64,000 bases of DNA from Alteromonas confluentis (GTDB lineage Bacteria > Pseudomonadota > Gammaproteobacteria > Enterobacterales > Alteromonadaceae): contig NZ_MDHN01000009.1 in assembly GCF_001757105.1 (NCBI RefSeq), positions 18,771-82,770 on the forward strand, written 5' to 3'. The position numbers and the translations under genes were made by a program. Positions 6,627 through 16,581 of this stretch are shown here, piece after piece. The notes under the pieces are model-generated. The model was not told where the DNA came from. It saw nothing but the letters and a program-made list of their open reading frames with translations, and did not search any database. How positions within the stretch are numbered: position 1 is the stretch's first letter; the number at the start of each line of letters is the position of its first letter.

Positions 6627-9545
6627 ATGAACACCGCACCACATTGGATTAAACGCAGTGCCCTTGCCGTTGTCATTGCTTCAGCCGGCGTAACCAGTTT
6701 TCCGACGCTGGCACAAATTGAAGGTGCTACCCTGCGCGGAAAAGTGGTGAGTACCGTGGACAGTGCCGTAGACAGCGCCGCCGGTAAAAAGGTCATGGCT
6801 CGCGATACAGAACGGGGCTATGTGAATGAAACCACCACGCGCGAAGATGGCTCTTATGTGTTTGTTGGTCTGCGACCCGGCACTTATCAGGTCATTGTCG
6901 ACGGTGATGTGGAAGAAATCACACTAAGAGTCGGCCAGTCTGCGCGACTGAATTTCGATGTGGCAGCCAGCGACGACAATGTTGAAGTGATCACCGTATC
7001 CGGTACTCGGATTGAGGCGTTCTCGGGGGGAGAAATTGGCACTAACATCACCCCCGAAATGATGATGCGCCTGCCTCAAAACAACCGTAATTTTCTGGCC
7101 TTCGCTGACTTGGCACCAGGCGTTCAGGTGAATACTGGTGCCGACGGCAGCGTGAGCTTACGCGGCGGTGCTCAGCATCAGCGAAGTGTGAATGTGTTTC
7201 TCGATGGTGTGAGCCAGAAAGATTATGTACTTCAGGGGGGTGTTACCGGCCAGGATTCCAGCCGTGGTAATCCGTTTCCGCAAAGTGCTATTGGCGAATA
7301 CAAAGTGATTACCCAAAACTATAAAGCCGAGTACGATCAGGTGGGGAGTACAGCGATCACTGCCGTGACCCGTTCCGGTACCAATGAATTTGAAGGCGAC
7401 TTTTTTGTCGACTACACCGATGAAGGCTTCCGCGAAGCCGAGCCTAATGAAACGGAAGGCAAAACCCGCTCATTGATTCGCCACGCTGGTGCAACATTCG
7501 CTGGCCCGATCATTAAAGATCAACTGCATTTCCTCGCTTCCTATGAGAAGAAAACCATCGCACAGCCACAAGATGTGATTGGTGGTTCCGGCATCGACTT
7601 TGTCACCTTACCTTCTGAATACGCATCCAGTATTGGTCGTTTCGCGTCTGATTTCGAAGAAGATCTGTTTTTTGGCAAAATCGACTGGATGATTAACGCC
7701 GACCAGACCATAGAAGCGTCGGTGAAACTGCGTGATGAAAGTGATGTATCCGGCTTTGGTGGCGCTAATGCTTATGAATATGGTGTGGATCGTGAAGTGA
7801 AAGACCACCGTTACCATGTGAAATACACCTACACAGCGGATGCCTGGCAGAATGAATTCCGTGTGACCTATGAAGATGCAGCGTGGAATCCGCGCGCGTT
7901 CACCGATGAAATCGGTATGCGACTGGAAACCGCAGAAAATCAGTCGATCATTAATGTTGGCGGTGGCCAGGACTACCAGGAAAAGGGCCAGAAAGGCTGG
8001 GGGATTCAGAACGATTTCACCTGGCTGGATCTTGAATGGAACGGTTACCATGTAATCAAAGCCGGTATCAAATACAAAGACATAGAACTTCGTACCATCC
8101 AGCAGCAGCCAATAAATCCGCAGTATTACTACAACGTTGAATTCAATGGCCAGGGCGAATTTGATGTGGTTCAGCCTTATCGTGTTCAGTGGGGGATCCC
8201 CGCGAGCGGTTCCGTAGGCGGTGCCGTTGAAGCGAAAAACCGACAATTGGGTTTGTATATTCAGGATGACTGGGAAGTCACCGATCGCCTGACAATGAAT
8301 ATTGGTATTCGCTGGGATTACGAAGAAACGCCCAGCTACAAAAATTATCAAACCCCCGACGAACTGGTCGAGGCGCTGCGTGGCTGGGAAAATATCGAGA
8401 ACGCAAATTACAATATCGACGACTACATCAGCACCGGCGTTGAGCGGGAGTACTTCACCGGTGCCTGGCAGCCTCGCCTGGGCTTTAGTTACGTGATGGA
8501 TGAAGACAGAAATCACATGCTGTTTGGTGGCTATGGCCGTTCCTACGACCGCAACCAGTTTGACTTCATGCAGTTGGAAATGAGCACAGGTTCATTCACC
8601 ACCGCGGAATACTTCTTCCAGGGCGATGCCGCCAATCCTTGTGACGACTCTTCCACAAATTGTGTACCGTGGGATGCATCGTACCTCACGCAAAGCGGTC
8701 TGGATTCGTTGATTGCCAGCACCGAAATCCGCGGAACCCGTTACATGCTGCCAAACGATCTTAAAATGCCGTATTCCGATCAGATGAGTTTCGGTGTGCG
8801 CAGCGTTTTTGGTGACTGGAATACCGAAGTCAGCTTAGCTCGGGTAGTGAGTAAAAATGGCTTCAACTGGCTGCTGGGCAACCGCTTGCCAAATGGTGAA
8901 TTCTTTCAGGAAGGCACTAACTGGGGATCGCCGTGGGGTTACGGTATTCCGGGCTGGGGGAGTTTGATCATCGCTACTAACGATGGTGAAACCCGTGCCA
9001 ATAACCTGTACTTCAAACTGAACCGTTCTCATAAAGATGGCTGGGGCGTGAACCTTGCGTACACCTTTACCGATGCAGAAGAGAACCGGGTCTACAGCGA
9101 AGTCTATGCCTTTGATTATGAAAGTGTTGGTGACTACGGCTGGAATAAATCGGTAGGCGTGCCGGACCATCGCGTGGTGATTACCGGTTCCTACGACCTG
9201 CCATGGAACATAGCGCTCACCGCCAAGTACACCTGGTCGTCAGAGCGTATCTTCCAATACACCCTGTGTGACGACAATAACCAGTGTACCTTCGAGCGGG
9301 CCGAACCGTCGAAGAGCGGCTATTCCCGCTTCGATCTGGCGCTGAATAAGGATTTTCCAACCGATTATCTCGTTGCGAACTCTGTTGCCTGGATACGTTT
9401 CGATGTGCAAAACCTGTTCAACGAAGACAACTATGGCAACTTCTATCTTAACCCAGACCTGGAAACCTTCGGCCAGCCTAACTCCAACTCGGCCTCCAAC
9501 GGCGGTATGCGTCAGTTGAAACTCTCTGCCGGCTGGCGCTTCTAA
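6627..9545 (+). CDS. TonB-dependent receptor with N-terminal carboxypeptidase-regulatory-like domain (Oar-like)
   Basis: Outer-membrane receptor of 972 residues. Order: signal peptide (cleaved near PTLAQ, residue 30), a carboxypeptidase-regulatory/Ig-like domain at about 32-110 (GATLRGKVVS, TTREDGSYVFVGLRPGTYQV), TonB-box-like VEVITVSG, plug at about 120-250 (RLPQNNRNFLAFADLAPGV, VSLRGG, VNVFLDGVS), then a beta-barrel with TBDR repeats ending in GGMRQLKLSAGWRF, with the terminal Phe expected of an outer-membrane barrel. GGAGAGACACAT gives a good ribosome site for ATG 6627; the ATG at 6507 lies on an operator. It stands between a LacI regulator and a GH144-like enzyme, so it probably imports glucan oligosaccharides. 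Confidence 0.93.
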   Translation: MNTAPHWIKRSALAVVIASAGVTSFPTLAQIEGATLRGKVVSTVDSAVDSAAGKKVMARDTERGYVNETTTREDGSYVFVGLRPGTYQVIVDGDVEEITLRVGQSARLNFDVAASDDNVEVITVSGTRIEAFSGGEIGTNITPEMMMRLPQNNRNFLAFADLAPGVQVNTGADGSVSLRGGAQHQRSVNVFLDGVSQKDYVLQGGVTGQDSSRGNPFPQSAIGEYKVITQNYKAEYDQVGSTAITAVTRSGTNEFEGDFFVDYTDEGFREAEPNETEGKTRSLIRHAGATFAGPIIKDQLHFLASYEKKTIAQPQDVIGGSGIDFVTLPSEYASSIGRFASDFEEDLFFGKIDWMINADQTIEASVKLRDESDVSGFGGANAYEYGVDREVKDHRYHVKYTYTADAWQNEFRVTYEDAAWNPRAFTDEIGMRLETAENQSIINVGGGQDYQEKGQKGWGIQNDFTWLDLEWNGYHVIKAGIKYKDIELRTIQQQPINPQYYYNVEFNGQGEFDVVQPYRVQWGIPASGSVGGAVEAKNRQLGLYIQDDWEVTDRLTMNIGIRWDYEETPSYKNYQTPDELVEALRGWENIENANYNIDDYISTGVEREYFTGAWQPRLGFSYVMDEDRNHMLFGGYGRSYDRNQFDFMQLEMSTGSFTTAEYFFQGDAANPCDDSSTNCVPWDASYLTQSGLDSLIASTEIRGTRYMLPNDLKMPYSDQMSFGVRSVFGDWNTEVSLARVVSKNGFNWLLGNRLPNGEFFQEGTNWGSPWGYGIPGWGSLIIATNDGETRANNLYFKLNRSHKDGWGVNLAYTFTDAEENRVYSEVYAFDYESVGDYGWNKSVGVPDHRVVITGSYDLPWNIALTAKYTWSSERIFQYTLCDDNNQCTFERAEPSKSGYSRFDLALNKDFPTDYLVANSVAWIRFDVQNLFNEDNYGNFYLNPDLETFGQPNSNSASNGGMRQLKLSAGWRF

Positions 9546-9581
9546 ACCTTATCAATAAGCTCCTCTGAAGAGGACGATTTG

Positions 9582-9602
9582 CGGGGCAGGCTTTCTGCCC
9601 CG
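9582..9602 (+). terminator. Hairpin after the receptor gene
   Basis: CGGGGCAG and CTGCCCCG form an 8-bp GC-rich stem around a 5-nt loop, followed by TACTTTT. It lies 36 nt after the receptor stop and 55 nt before the GH144-like gene. The short T run suggests partial termination or mRNA 3'-end protection, which would set receptor and enzyme to different levels. Confidence 0.55.
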
Positions 9603-9657
9603 TACTTTTACCTGACGACACAACTTAAATACAACGAATTAAATCAGAGACTAGACA

Positions 9658-11292
9658 ATGCGTTTATCACATCTTCTTCGCGGTATTTCCGCCGCTGCAA
9701 TTCTGACAATGCACCCTCCGGCGATGGCGGCTGACTGGACCCTGGAAGGGTACGACAGCCACGTGGAGCTGAACTGGGATGACCTCTATGAGGAAGGCAC
9801 TCATTACCGGATTGATGTGTCATCGGACGGCGGTCAGAAATGGCAGACCCGAAAGGAAACCAACGGCAGTTTTGCGCTGGATTTTGTCCGTGATATGGGG
9901 GCAAACCTGCAATTGAAATACCGCCTGATGGCAGTGGAAGACGATAAAGCCACTGAAATTGCCAGTGGCACTGCCAGCACCCGGGACTTCACCGATGACG
10001 AATTGCTGAATATGGTGCAGAAATACACCTTCCGCTATTTCTGGGAATATGCTGAACCCTCCAGTGGCATGGCTCGGGAACGCATTCCGTTTATGGATGA
10101 AGACGGTGATATTGTGACCACAGGCGGCACGGGCTTTGGTATTGCCGCCATCATCACCGCTGCAGAGCGTGGCTGGATAACCCGGGAAACGGCTGTCGCC
10201 CGGTTGAATAAAATGACTGACCATCTGGAACAATTTGAACGTTTTAAAGGTATGTGGGCGCATTGGTATACCGCTGACGATCTGAACGCCTTTAACTTTA
10301 GTAAGTTCGATGACGGCGGCGATATTGTGGAGTCTGCGTTTATGATGCAGGGGCTGCTCACTGCACGCCAGTATTTCGATAGCGATAACAAAGAAGAAAA
10401 GCGCCTGCGCCAGCGCATTACGGTACTGTGGGAAGACATGGATTGGCAGTGGTACACCCAGGGCCGAGATATTCTGTACTGGCACTGGTCGAAAAACTAC
10501 GGCTGGAAAATGAATCACCCGATCAAAGGGTACAACGAAGCATTGATCGTTTACGTGCTGGCAGCGTCATCACCCACCAATCCAATTTCTGCAAAGCCCT
10601 ACCATGACGGTTGGGCAAGCTGGGAAAATGAGACATTCCGCAACTACTCTGAGTACTACGGCATCACATTACCACTGGGTAATAAAGTCAACATGGGCGG
10701 TCCGCTGTTCTTTGCCCACTACAGTTTCATGGGGCTTGATCCAAGAGGCCTGCGAGATCGCTACGCCAATTACTGGGAACAGAACCGTCGCCACACGCTT
10801 ATTAACCGGGCTTACAGCATCGATAACCCATTTGGCTGGGAAGGTTACGGCGAGGACTTCTGGGGTTTGACCGCCGGTGATATGGTGCCGGTTGGATACA
10901 CCGCCCATGCCCCGGGTGCGGAGCGGGACCACGGTACTATTGCGCCAACGGCAGCATTGTCGTCGATGCCCTATACCCCTGAGGAATCGATGAAGGTGCT
11001 GAAAAACCTTTACCGCAACCACGGTAAGCATCTGTTCGGACGGATGGGCTTTTTCGACGGCATTAACCTGAGTGTCTCGGGCGATCCGGAAACTCAGGTA
11101 CGCAACACCTATCTTGCTATCGATCAGGGGCCCATCGTGGGCATGATTGAAAACTATCGGTCCGCACTGCTGTGGAACACCTTCATGAAAGATAAAGACG
11201 TGCAGCGCGGGCTGAAAAAGCTCGGTTTCTCGGTTGACCGCAATGTGCGTACCCGCCTCAACGCAAAAAGTGATCAGGAGCCTTCTTCATGA
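9658..11292 (+). CDS. Secreted glucoamylase-like glycoside hydrolase (GH144-type, probable beta-1,2-glucanase)
   Basis: A 544-residue protein with a Sec signal peptide (cleaved after PAMAA near residue 24), a short fibronectin-like or Ig-like N-domain (about 26-115), then a glucoamylase-like (alpha/alpha)6 domain. Recognisable segments are LLNMVQKYTFRYFWEYAEPSSGMARER, GGTGFGIAAIITAAERGWI, ILYWHWSKNYGWKMN, GYNEALIVYVLAASSP, MGGPLFFAHYSFMGLDPRG, AYSIDNPFGWEGYGEDFWGLTA and AIDQGPIVGMIENYR. This pattern is that of the PF10091/GH144 family, in which characterised members cleave beta-1,2-glucan; the exact linkage here is inference. It follows the TBDR by 112 nt and is under the same LacI-type control region, forming a compact glucan-utilisation locus. 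Confidence 0.85.
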   Translation: MRLSHLLRGISAAAILTMHPPAMAADWTLEGYDSHVELNWDDLYEEGTHYRIDVSSDGGQKWQTRKETNGSFALDFVRDMGANLQLKYRLMAVEDDKATEIASGTASTRDFTDDELLNMVQKYTFRYFWEYAEPSSGMARERIPFMDEDGDIVTTGGTGFGIAAIITAAERGWITRETAVARLNKMTDHLEQFERFKGMWAHWYTADDLNAFNFSKFDDGGDIVESAFMMQGLLTARQYFDSDNKEEKRLRQRITVLWEDMDWQWYTQGRDILYWHWSKNYGWKMNHPIKGYNEALIVYVLAASSPTNPISAKPYHDGWASWENETFRNYSEYYGITLPLGNKVNMGGPLFFAHYSFMGLDPRGLRDRYANYWEQNRRHTLINRAYSIDNPFGWEGYGEDFWGLTAGDMVPVGYTAHAPGAERDHGTIAPTAALSSMPYTPEESMKVLKNLYRNHGKHLFGRMGFFDGINLSVSGDPETQVRNTYLAIDQGPIVGMIENYRSALLWNTFMKDKDVQRGLKKLGFSVDRNVRTRLNAKSDQEPSS

Positions 11293-11389
11293 CCTTTTCT
11301 AAAACCTCTCTGGCCATTCGCAGATAATGGCCTCGCGTATTTGTGGTGGTTCCGTTATGCTCCTGCCATGCATTTTTAAAGGAACCATC

Positions 11390-12319
11390 ATGAAGTTTTC
11401 TCCCGTTGCGCTTTTGCTGACGTCAGCCTTTCTGTTCAGTCACTCTGCCTCTTGTGAAACCAGCCCTGTTGAGCCGTCAGTGCTGTCCTCTGGCCTCAAA
11501 ACCCTTTCCGCTGATGACATGGAAGGACGCAGAACAGGCACAGAAGGCGCTGAAAAAGCTCGTGAGTACATTCTGGATAGGATTCATGCGACAGCCTTTA
11601 AAGGCAATGTTGATGTGGAAGTGCTGCCATTTGACGTTCAACCTCGAAAAGAAGGTGAAGGAAAAGTGATTCAGGGCATTAATATTCTGGTGCATCTCGA
11701 AGGCACCGGGGAGTCAGATAAGAGTCTTATTGTTACTGCCCACTACGACCACGTTGGCATTAACAAGGGGGAGATTTACAACGGCGCCGACGACAATGCG
11801 TCGGGTGTGGTAGCAGCACTAGCGGTAATGGAAACTTTTGCGGCAAAACCGCCACAGCACGATTTGTGGATCATTTTCCCTGATGCCGAGGAAATGGGCT
11901 TGCAGGGTAGCCGCCATATAGCCGCTTCGCTGGCAGTGCATAAAATCGTTAACCCTGCGCTGGCAATCAACTTCGACATGCTGGCGCAGAACACAAAAGA
12001 CGAATTATATGTTTCTGGCACCTATCATAATCCGGCACTGAGGCCACTGGTTGAGCAACTGGCAAAGCGCGCGAGTATTCACTTGCTGATGGGGCATGAC
12101 AAACCGGAAGACGGCGATCAGGACTGGACAATGCAGTCTGATCACGGTGCGTTCTTCAAACAAGGTATTCCGTTTCTGTATTTTGGCGTGGAAGACCACC
12201 CACACTATCACAAACCCAGTGATACCTATGAAAATATCCCGCTGGATTTCTTCTACCGTTCGGTTGCGACGGTGGTCGATGCGGTGACTTTCTTTGAACA
12301 AAATCTGGATGCGATTTGA
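11390..12319 (+). CDS. M28 family zinc metallopeptidase, secreted
   Basis: A 309-residue aminopeptidase-type protein. A signal peptide covers residues 1-22; SASC at its end is a poor lipobox, so secretion is more likely than lipidation. The dizinc ligands of family M28 are all visible: H118 in AHYDHVG, D134/D135 in GADDNASG, the glutamate pair in PDAEEMG (167-168), D196 in INFDM, and a late His in DHPHYHKPSDT. AAAGGAACCATC precedes ATG 11390; an in-frame upstream start at 11327 would ruin the signal peptide. The next gene starts within its stop codon. Confidence 0.92.
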   Translation: MKFSPVALLLTSAFLFSHSASCETSPVEPSVLSSGLKTLSADDMEGRRTGTEGAEKAREYILDRIHATAFKGNVDVEVLPFDVQPRKEGEGKVIQGINILVHLEGTGESDKSLIVTAHYDHVGINKGEIYNGADDNASGVVAALAVMETFAAKPPQHDLWIIFPDAEEMGLQGSRHIAASLAVHKIVNPALAINFDMLAQNTKDELYVSGTYHNPALRPLVEQLAKRASIHLLMGHDKPEDGDQDWTMQSDHGAFFKQGIPFLYFGVEDHPHYHKPSDTYENIPLDFFYRSVATVVDAVTFFEQNLDAI

Positions 12320-12873
12320 ATCTGAGTGATCAGATAAGCCAGTGCACCCTGTGCGCTGGCGATTTCGACCATGCACCGAATCCGGTGTTTCAGTTTAGCG
12401 AACATGCCCGCATTCTGATCATCGGGCAGGCGCCGGGGATCAAGGCGCACGAAAGCAATATACCCTGGAACGATGCCTCCGGCGACAAACTGCGTAGCTG
12501 GTTGGGCGTAGACAGAGAAAAGTTTTATTCCGGCCTGTTCGCTCACATGCCCATGGCATTCTGCTTCCCTGGCTACAAAAATGGGGCGGATGCGCCGCCA
12601 CCTAAAATCTGTGCCGAAACCTGGCATGCCAGCGTGATTAAACAGTTAAATCCAGCCTTAACCATTCATATTGGCCGCTATTCCCAGCAGTATTACCTGC
12701 CACAATTTAAAACCCTGACCGAAGCCGTCGAAGCGACAACACAATCCCCAGGCAACCGCTACGTTTTGCCTCATCCGTCAGGGCGAAACAACCGCTGGCT
12801 GGTGCGTAATCCATGGTTTGAAGCCCGCAGTCTGCCTGTACTGCGGAAATCGCTCAGTGTGCTGCTGAGTTGA
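12316..12873 (+). CDS. Uracil-DNA glycosylase superfamily protein, probable Fe-S type
   Basis: A 185-residue protein of the UDG fold, expected to excise uracil or a damaged base from DNA. Motif 1 is IGQAPG (residues 36-41) and motif 2 is HPSGR (153-157). Four cysteines, C10, C13, C83 and C99, have the spacing (x2, long gap, x15) seen for the [4Fe-4S] cluster of family 4 enzymes, so a cluster is likely. Motif 1 has Q where family 4 has E, so substrate or activity may differ. TTG is the start, overlapping the M28 stop as TTGA, which indicates translational coupling. Confidence 0.8.
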   Translation: MNLSDQISQCTLCAGDFDHAPNPVFQFSEHARILIIGQAPGIKAHESNIPWNDASGDKLRSWLGVDREKFYSGLFAHMPMAFCFPGYKNGADAPPPKICAETWHASVIKQLNPALTIHIGRYSQQYYLPQFKTLTEAVEATTQSPGNRYVLPHPSGRNNRWLVRNPWFEARSLPVLRKSLSVLLS

Positions 12874-12878
12874 AAGCA

Positions 12879-14066
12879 CTATTGAACTGTTGTCGGTTTT
12901 TCGATCGCCGATAATGCTGCCTTTTCTGCCTTTTTATAAAAGCTACGCAAATAGCAATATCGCCATAGTTTCTCAAACGGTCCCTGACCGAACTTATTCA
13001 TAACCACATTCGCCAGCAGCATTTGGATAGCAGTGAATACCACCACGATAAAAAGTAAATCGGTTCGTGTCATGGTTTCTTCAAACCCAGGGTTAACTTG
13101 GGGCATTATCGCTCGGAACAATATCGCCATGCAGATGGATTGCAACAGATATAAAGAGAACGCCATACGACCACAATTGCGTAAGGTACTGAACAGCCAG
13201 TTTTCCTTTTGCTGGCATTTTACCAGCAGGTGCGCGTACACCAATGCCACAAATATCGCGGAAATCGATGACAACATCACCGCGAATTCTTCCATGTATA
13301 TCGATTGCAATATCAGCGGTTGCATGGCGAGCAGCGTGCTTACAATTCCAGCGATAATAATTTTTCTGAATAGTTGCGGGCTAAAACCATTGATGAAAAA
13401 TCCGCTTCGGAACAGGTATACGCCCAGCAACATCAGGCCAAGCGTCTGCCATATCATCACAATGCAAGCGAATACCAGAAACGCCAGCGCCACACCGCCT
13501 TGCGCCAACATTTGAATGATGTATCCGCTACGCCACACTGACAACTGTTCCTGGTAGTTGTCTGAGCCGCGTATCATCAAATCGTCCGGTGAGGAGAAAA
13601 CAAGCATGGCGGCGAACATAACCAGGATGACGACGCCCCCAATAAGTAAGAAATTACGTGCCTTTGTCATTAATGCTGCATTGTCATTCATCAGGTACTT
13701 TCTTGCGATCATGCCGCAAATCGCGTAGTACATCAGAATGTCACCCCCGAAAATAAACAGCGCGTGCAATGCGCCGAACAGGAGCAACCAGTTAAGTCGG
13801 GTTTTAATAAAAAGCGATGGGTTATACTTATTCTTCTCGCAGTGCCCGTACTGAATGGCTAATCCCGCTCCAAACAAAATACTGAACAACGTTCGAAACC
13901 GTCCGTCGGCAAAAATAAGCTGCAGAAAACTCACTATCTGGTCGGTTAACAAGGGGGGCGCAAAATGGGCATAGCCCACTAGCATATTCACATGATACGG
14001 AATGTTCATGATGAGAATGCCAAGAATCGCGACACCGCGTATGGCGTCCAGAGAATGTAGTCGCAT
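12879..14066 (-). CDS. DUF418 family multi-pass membrane protein
   Basis: A 395-residue inner-membrane protein. The N-terminus RLHSLDAIRGVAILGILIMN is the hallmark of the DUF418/acyltransferase-3-like families; it is followed by FADGRFRTLFSILFGAGL and about ten hydrophobic helices. The C-terminal half (ACIVMIWQTLGLMLLGVYLFRSGF, then NCGRMAFSLYLLQSI) matches the DUF418 domain proper. Function is unknown; relatives have been proposed to act in acyl transfer or envelope transport. ATG 14066 is preceded by AAAGGATTGACT; an in-frame start 36 nt upstream has no such site. It is convergent with the UDG gene, only 5 nt apart, with no separate terminator seen. Confidence 0.85.
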   Translation of the reverse strand: MRLHSLDAIRGVAILGILIMNIPYHVNMLVGYAHFAPPLLTDQIVSFLQLIFADGRFRTLFSILFGAGLAIQYGHCEKNKYNPSLFIKTRLNWLLLFGALHALFIFGGDILMYYAICGMIARKYLMNDNAALMTKARNFLLIGGVVILVMFAAMLVFSSPDDLMIRGSDNYQEQLSVWRSGYIIQMLAQGGVALAFLVFACIVMIWQTLGLMLLGVYLFRSGFFINGFSPQLFRKIIIAGIVSTLLAMQPLILQSIYMEEFAVMLSSISAIFVALVYAHLLVKCQQKENWLFSTLRNCGRMAFSLYLLQSICMAILFRAIMPQVNPGFEETMTRTDLLFIVVVFTAIQMLLANVVMNKFGQGPFEKLWRYCYLRSFYKKAEKAALSAIEKPTTVQ

Positions 14067-14180
14067 AGTCAATCCTTTTAGAGATGCCTTTTTCCTTTTC
14101 ACAACCTCTATAGAATAACCTGAATCCGCTCAAACTTTGCACCATGAGACTGCAAAGCAGCCAATAGCACTGAACTAAAA

Positions 14181-14196
14181 TGGACCAAATGGTCTG
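14181..14196. promoter_or_regulatory. RutR-type operator upstream of rutA
   Basis: TGGACCAAATGGTCTG contains GACCA-AA-TGGTC, the core of the known RutR recognition element (TTGACCA-NN-TGGTCAA). It lies about 160 bp before rutA, where a uracil-responsive TetR-family repressor would act. No rutR gene is present in the window, so the regulator must be encoded elsewhere. Confidence 0.7.
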
Positions 14197-14358
14197 ATTT
14201 TTGTATTTATTTTAATTTAACTTTATGAATTTTAAGACTTTAAATTCATGGCGCGATTAATGCTCGCTTGTTTTATGAACGACGATGAAAAACAAAGAAG
14301 AACACCGTCAGGGATGGCTGCTATATCGGTGGTCACGAAACATCAAGTGAGAGCGAAA

Positions 14359-15447
14359 ATGGATATAGGCGTTTTTATTCCAATCGGGAACAATGGCTGG
14401 CTGATTTCAAAAACTTCTCCTCAGTACAAGCCGACATTTGATTTAAACAAAGAAATCGTGATGAAGGCTGAAGAGTACGATCTGGATTTCGCCCTGTCGA
14501 TGATCAAGCTTCGTGGCTTCGGCGGCGATACCGAGTTCTGGGACTACAATCTTGAATCGTTCACCCTGATGGCCGGCCTTGCTGCCGTTACCAGCAAAAT
14601 TCAGCTGTATGCCACCGCGGCAACCCTGGTGATGCCGCCGGCCATCATGGCGCGCATGGCCACAACCATAGACTCCATTTCCAACGGTCGCTTCGGTGTG
14701 AACCTTGTCACCGGCTGGCAGCGTCCGGAATATTCCCAGATGGGCATGTGGCCCGGCGATCAGTTCTTCGGTAACCGCTACGAATATCTCGAAGAGTACA
14801 TCACCGTGGTGAAAGAACTGTGGGAAACCGGTCAGAGTGATTTCAAAGGCGAGCATTTCCAGATGGACGACTGTCGCATGCTGCCTAAACCGTCCCGCAA
14901 AATTCCTATTATCTGCGCTGGCCAGAGTGCGTCTGGTATGGCGTTCTCTGCGAAACACGCCGACTACAACTTCTGTTTTGGCAAAGGGGTGAATACACCT
15001 ACTGCATTTTCACCGACCTCTGAACGTTTAATTGAAGCTGCTGCGAAAGCCGAGAGAAAGGTCGATTCCGCAGTACTGATCATGGTGATTGCCGACGAAA
15101 CCGATGAAAAGGCCATGGCAAAATGGGAGTTATACAAAGAAGGTAAAGATCAGTCTGCGCTGGATTGGATGGCAGAGCAGGGCGCCGCAGACAAAACGTC
15201 CGGCAAAGATACCAACGTCCGCGATATGACCAACCCCACTTCGGCGGTAAACTTGAATATGGGGACGCTGGTGGGTTCGTATGCCTCTGTGGCCGCCATG
15301 CTGGATGAAATTGATACCGTGCCCGGCTGCGGTGGTGTACTGCTGACCTTCGATGATTTCCTTAAAGGCATGGATGATTTCGGCACCAAAATTCAGCCAC
15401 TGATGAAATCCCGTCAGCATCTGTACGACAAGACAGGAGCCGCGTAA
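14359..15447 (+). CDS. rutA: Pyrimidine monooxygenase RutA
   Basis: Flavin-dependent, luciferase-fold monooxygenase that opens the uracil ring with O2 and reduced FMN, the first step of the Rut pathway. The 362 residues match the family length (363 in E. coli). Diagnostic stretches include [17 protein letters not shown] at the start, [44 protein letters not shown] and [15 protein letters not shown] 14359 matches the E. coli N-terminus; the frame is open upstream to 14248 but that extension is unlike the family. It overlaps rutB as TAATG. The flavin reductase partner (RutF) is not in this cluster. Confidence 0.96.
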   Translation: MDIGVFIPIGNNGWLISKTSPQYKPTFDLNKEIVMKAEEYDLDFALSMIKLRGFGGDTEFWDYNLESFTLMAGLAAVTSKIQLYATAATLVMPPAIMARMATTIDSISNGRFGVNLVTGWQRPEYSQMGMWPGDQFFGNRYEYLEEYITVVKELWETGQSDFKGEHFQMDDCRMLPKPSRKIPIICAGQSASGMAFSAKHADYNFCFGKGVNTPTAFSPTSERLIEAAAKAERKVDSAVLIMVIADETDEKAMAKWELYKEGKDQSALDWMAEQGAADKTSGKDTNVRDMTNPTSAVNLNMGTLVGSYASVAAMLDEIDTVPGCGGVLLTFDDFLKGMDDFGTKIQPLMKSRQHLYDKTGAA

Positions 15448-16187
15448 TGGCAGAGCAGTCTTACTATGAAGTGGCCGGTTATTTTCAGTCTGAGCGGGCA
15501 GGGCAGCCTTCGCAAAAAGTACTGCCCGCGAAACCCGAGCCTATCACTTTTAATCCTGCAGAAACCGCAGTCATTGTGGTGGATTTGCAGAATGCCTATG
15601 CCAGCAAAAACGGTTATCTGGATAAAGCGGGTTTTGATGTGTCTACCACGGCCCCGGTTATTGCTAAAACCATCAAAGTGCTGGAAGTGGCTCGTGCTAA
15701 CGGCATGCCCGTGGTGTTTTTCCAAAATGGCTGGGACCCTGACTATCACGAGGCTGGTGGGCCGGGCTCACCGAACTGGTACAAATCCAACGCCCTTAAA
15801 ACCATGCGTAAGCAGCCTGAACTGATGGGCACCATGCTAGCCAAAGGCACCTGGGACTATGACTTAGTCGATGAACTTAAACCGCAGCCCGGCGACATGG
15901 TGATCCCGAAAACCCGCTACAGCGGCTTCTTCAATACTAACCTCGACAGCATGCTGCGCAGCCGCGGCATTCGTAATCTTGTCTTTACTGGTATCGCCAC
16001 CAATGTGTGTGTGGAATCGACCTTGCGTGACGGCTTCTTTCTGGAGTATTTCGGCATAGTGCTGGAAGACGCGACCTATCAGGCTGGGCCACGCAGTGCC
16101 CACGATGCCGCATTGTTTAACATTGAAACCTTTTTCGGCTGGGTCTCCAGCGTGGATGAATTCTGTACCCTGATGGCCTCTAAATAA
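15447..16187 (+). CDS. rutB: Ureidoacrylate amidohydrolase RutB
   Basis: Cysteine hydrolase of the isochorismatase-like family that hydrolyses the RutA product to release aminoacrylate, CO2 and ammonia. Length is 246 residues. The D-K-C triad is visible as D46 ([10 protein letters not shown]), K155 ([11 protein letters not shown]) and C188 ([11 protein letters not shown]). Its start overlaps the rutA stop by one base (TAATG), so translation is coupled. rutC starts 10 nt after its stop. Confidence 0.95.
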   Translation: MAEQSYYEVAGYFQSERAGQPSQKVLPAKPEPITFNPAETAVIVVDLQNAYASKNGYLDKAGFDVSTTAPVIAKTIKVLEVARANGMPVVFFQNGWDPDYHEAGGPGSPNWYKSNALKTMRKQPELMGTMLAKGTWDYDLVDELKPQPGDMVIPKTRYSGFFNTNLDSMLRSRGIRNLVFTGIATNVCVESTLRDGFFLEYFGIVLEDATYQAGPRSAHDAALFNIETFFGWVSSVDEFCTLMASK

Positions 16188-16197
16188 GGAAATAATC

Positions 16198-16581
16198 ATG
16201 AGCAAGAAAGCAATTATTCCCGCAGGCACCGGCGTGCCTATCGCTCCATTTGTACCCGGCACCATGGCGGACAATATCGTGTATGTCTCTGGCACGCTAC
16301 CGTTCGATAAAGACAACAATGTGGTGCATGTAGGGGATGCTGAAGCACAAACTCGTCACGTACTGGAAACAGTTAAAAGCGTGATTGAGGAAGCCGGAGG
16401 CACCATGGATGATGTGACCTTCAACACCATTCTGCTCACCGACTGGGCCAATTACGGCGCGATCAATAAGGTGTACGCTGAGTATTTCCCAGGGGAGAAA
16501 CCGGCTCGCTACTGTATTCAGGTGGGACTGGTGAAACCCGAAGCGTTAGTTGAAATTGCCAGTATCGCCCATGTCGGATAA
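16198..16581 (+). CDS. rutC: 3-aminoacrylate deaminase RutC (RidA/YjgF family)
   Basis: RidA-fold protein of 127 residues that hydrolyses the enamine 3-aminoacrylate to malonic semialdehyde and ammonia. The start [16 protein letters not shown], the [10 protein letters not shown] strand, R104 in PARYCIQVG and E120 in [11 protein letters not shown] are the family's substrate-binding features. AAGGAAATAATC is a good ribosome site before ATG 16198. The last 11 nt overlap the start of rutD. A second, lipoprotein-type RidA paralogue lies at 44361. Confidence 0.95.
   Translation: MSKKAIIPAGTGVPIAPFVPGTMADNIVYVSGTLPFDKDNNVVHVGDAEAQTRHVLETVKSVIEEAGGTMDDVTFNTILLTDWANYGAINKVYAEYFPGEKPARYCIQVGLVKPEALVEIASIAHVG

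Noticed and set aside
7608..8516. A 302-codon open frame on the minus strand inside the TBDR gene
   Set aside because: It is antisense to a clear receptor sequence, has no ribosome site or domain pattern, and is an effect of codon bias.
9820..10518. A 232-codon minus-strand frame inside the GH144-like gene
   Set aside because: It is the shadow of a well-supported coding region and shows no recognisable motif.
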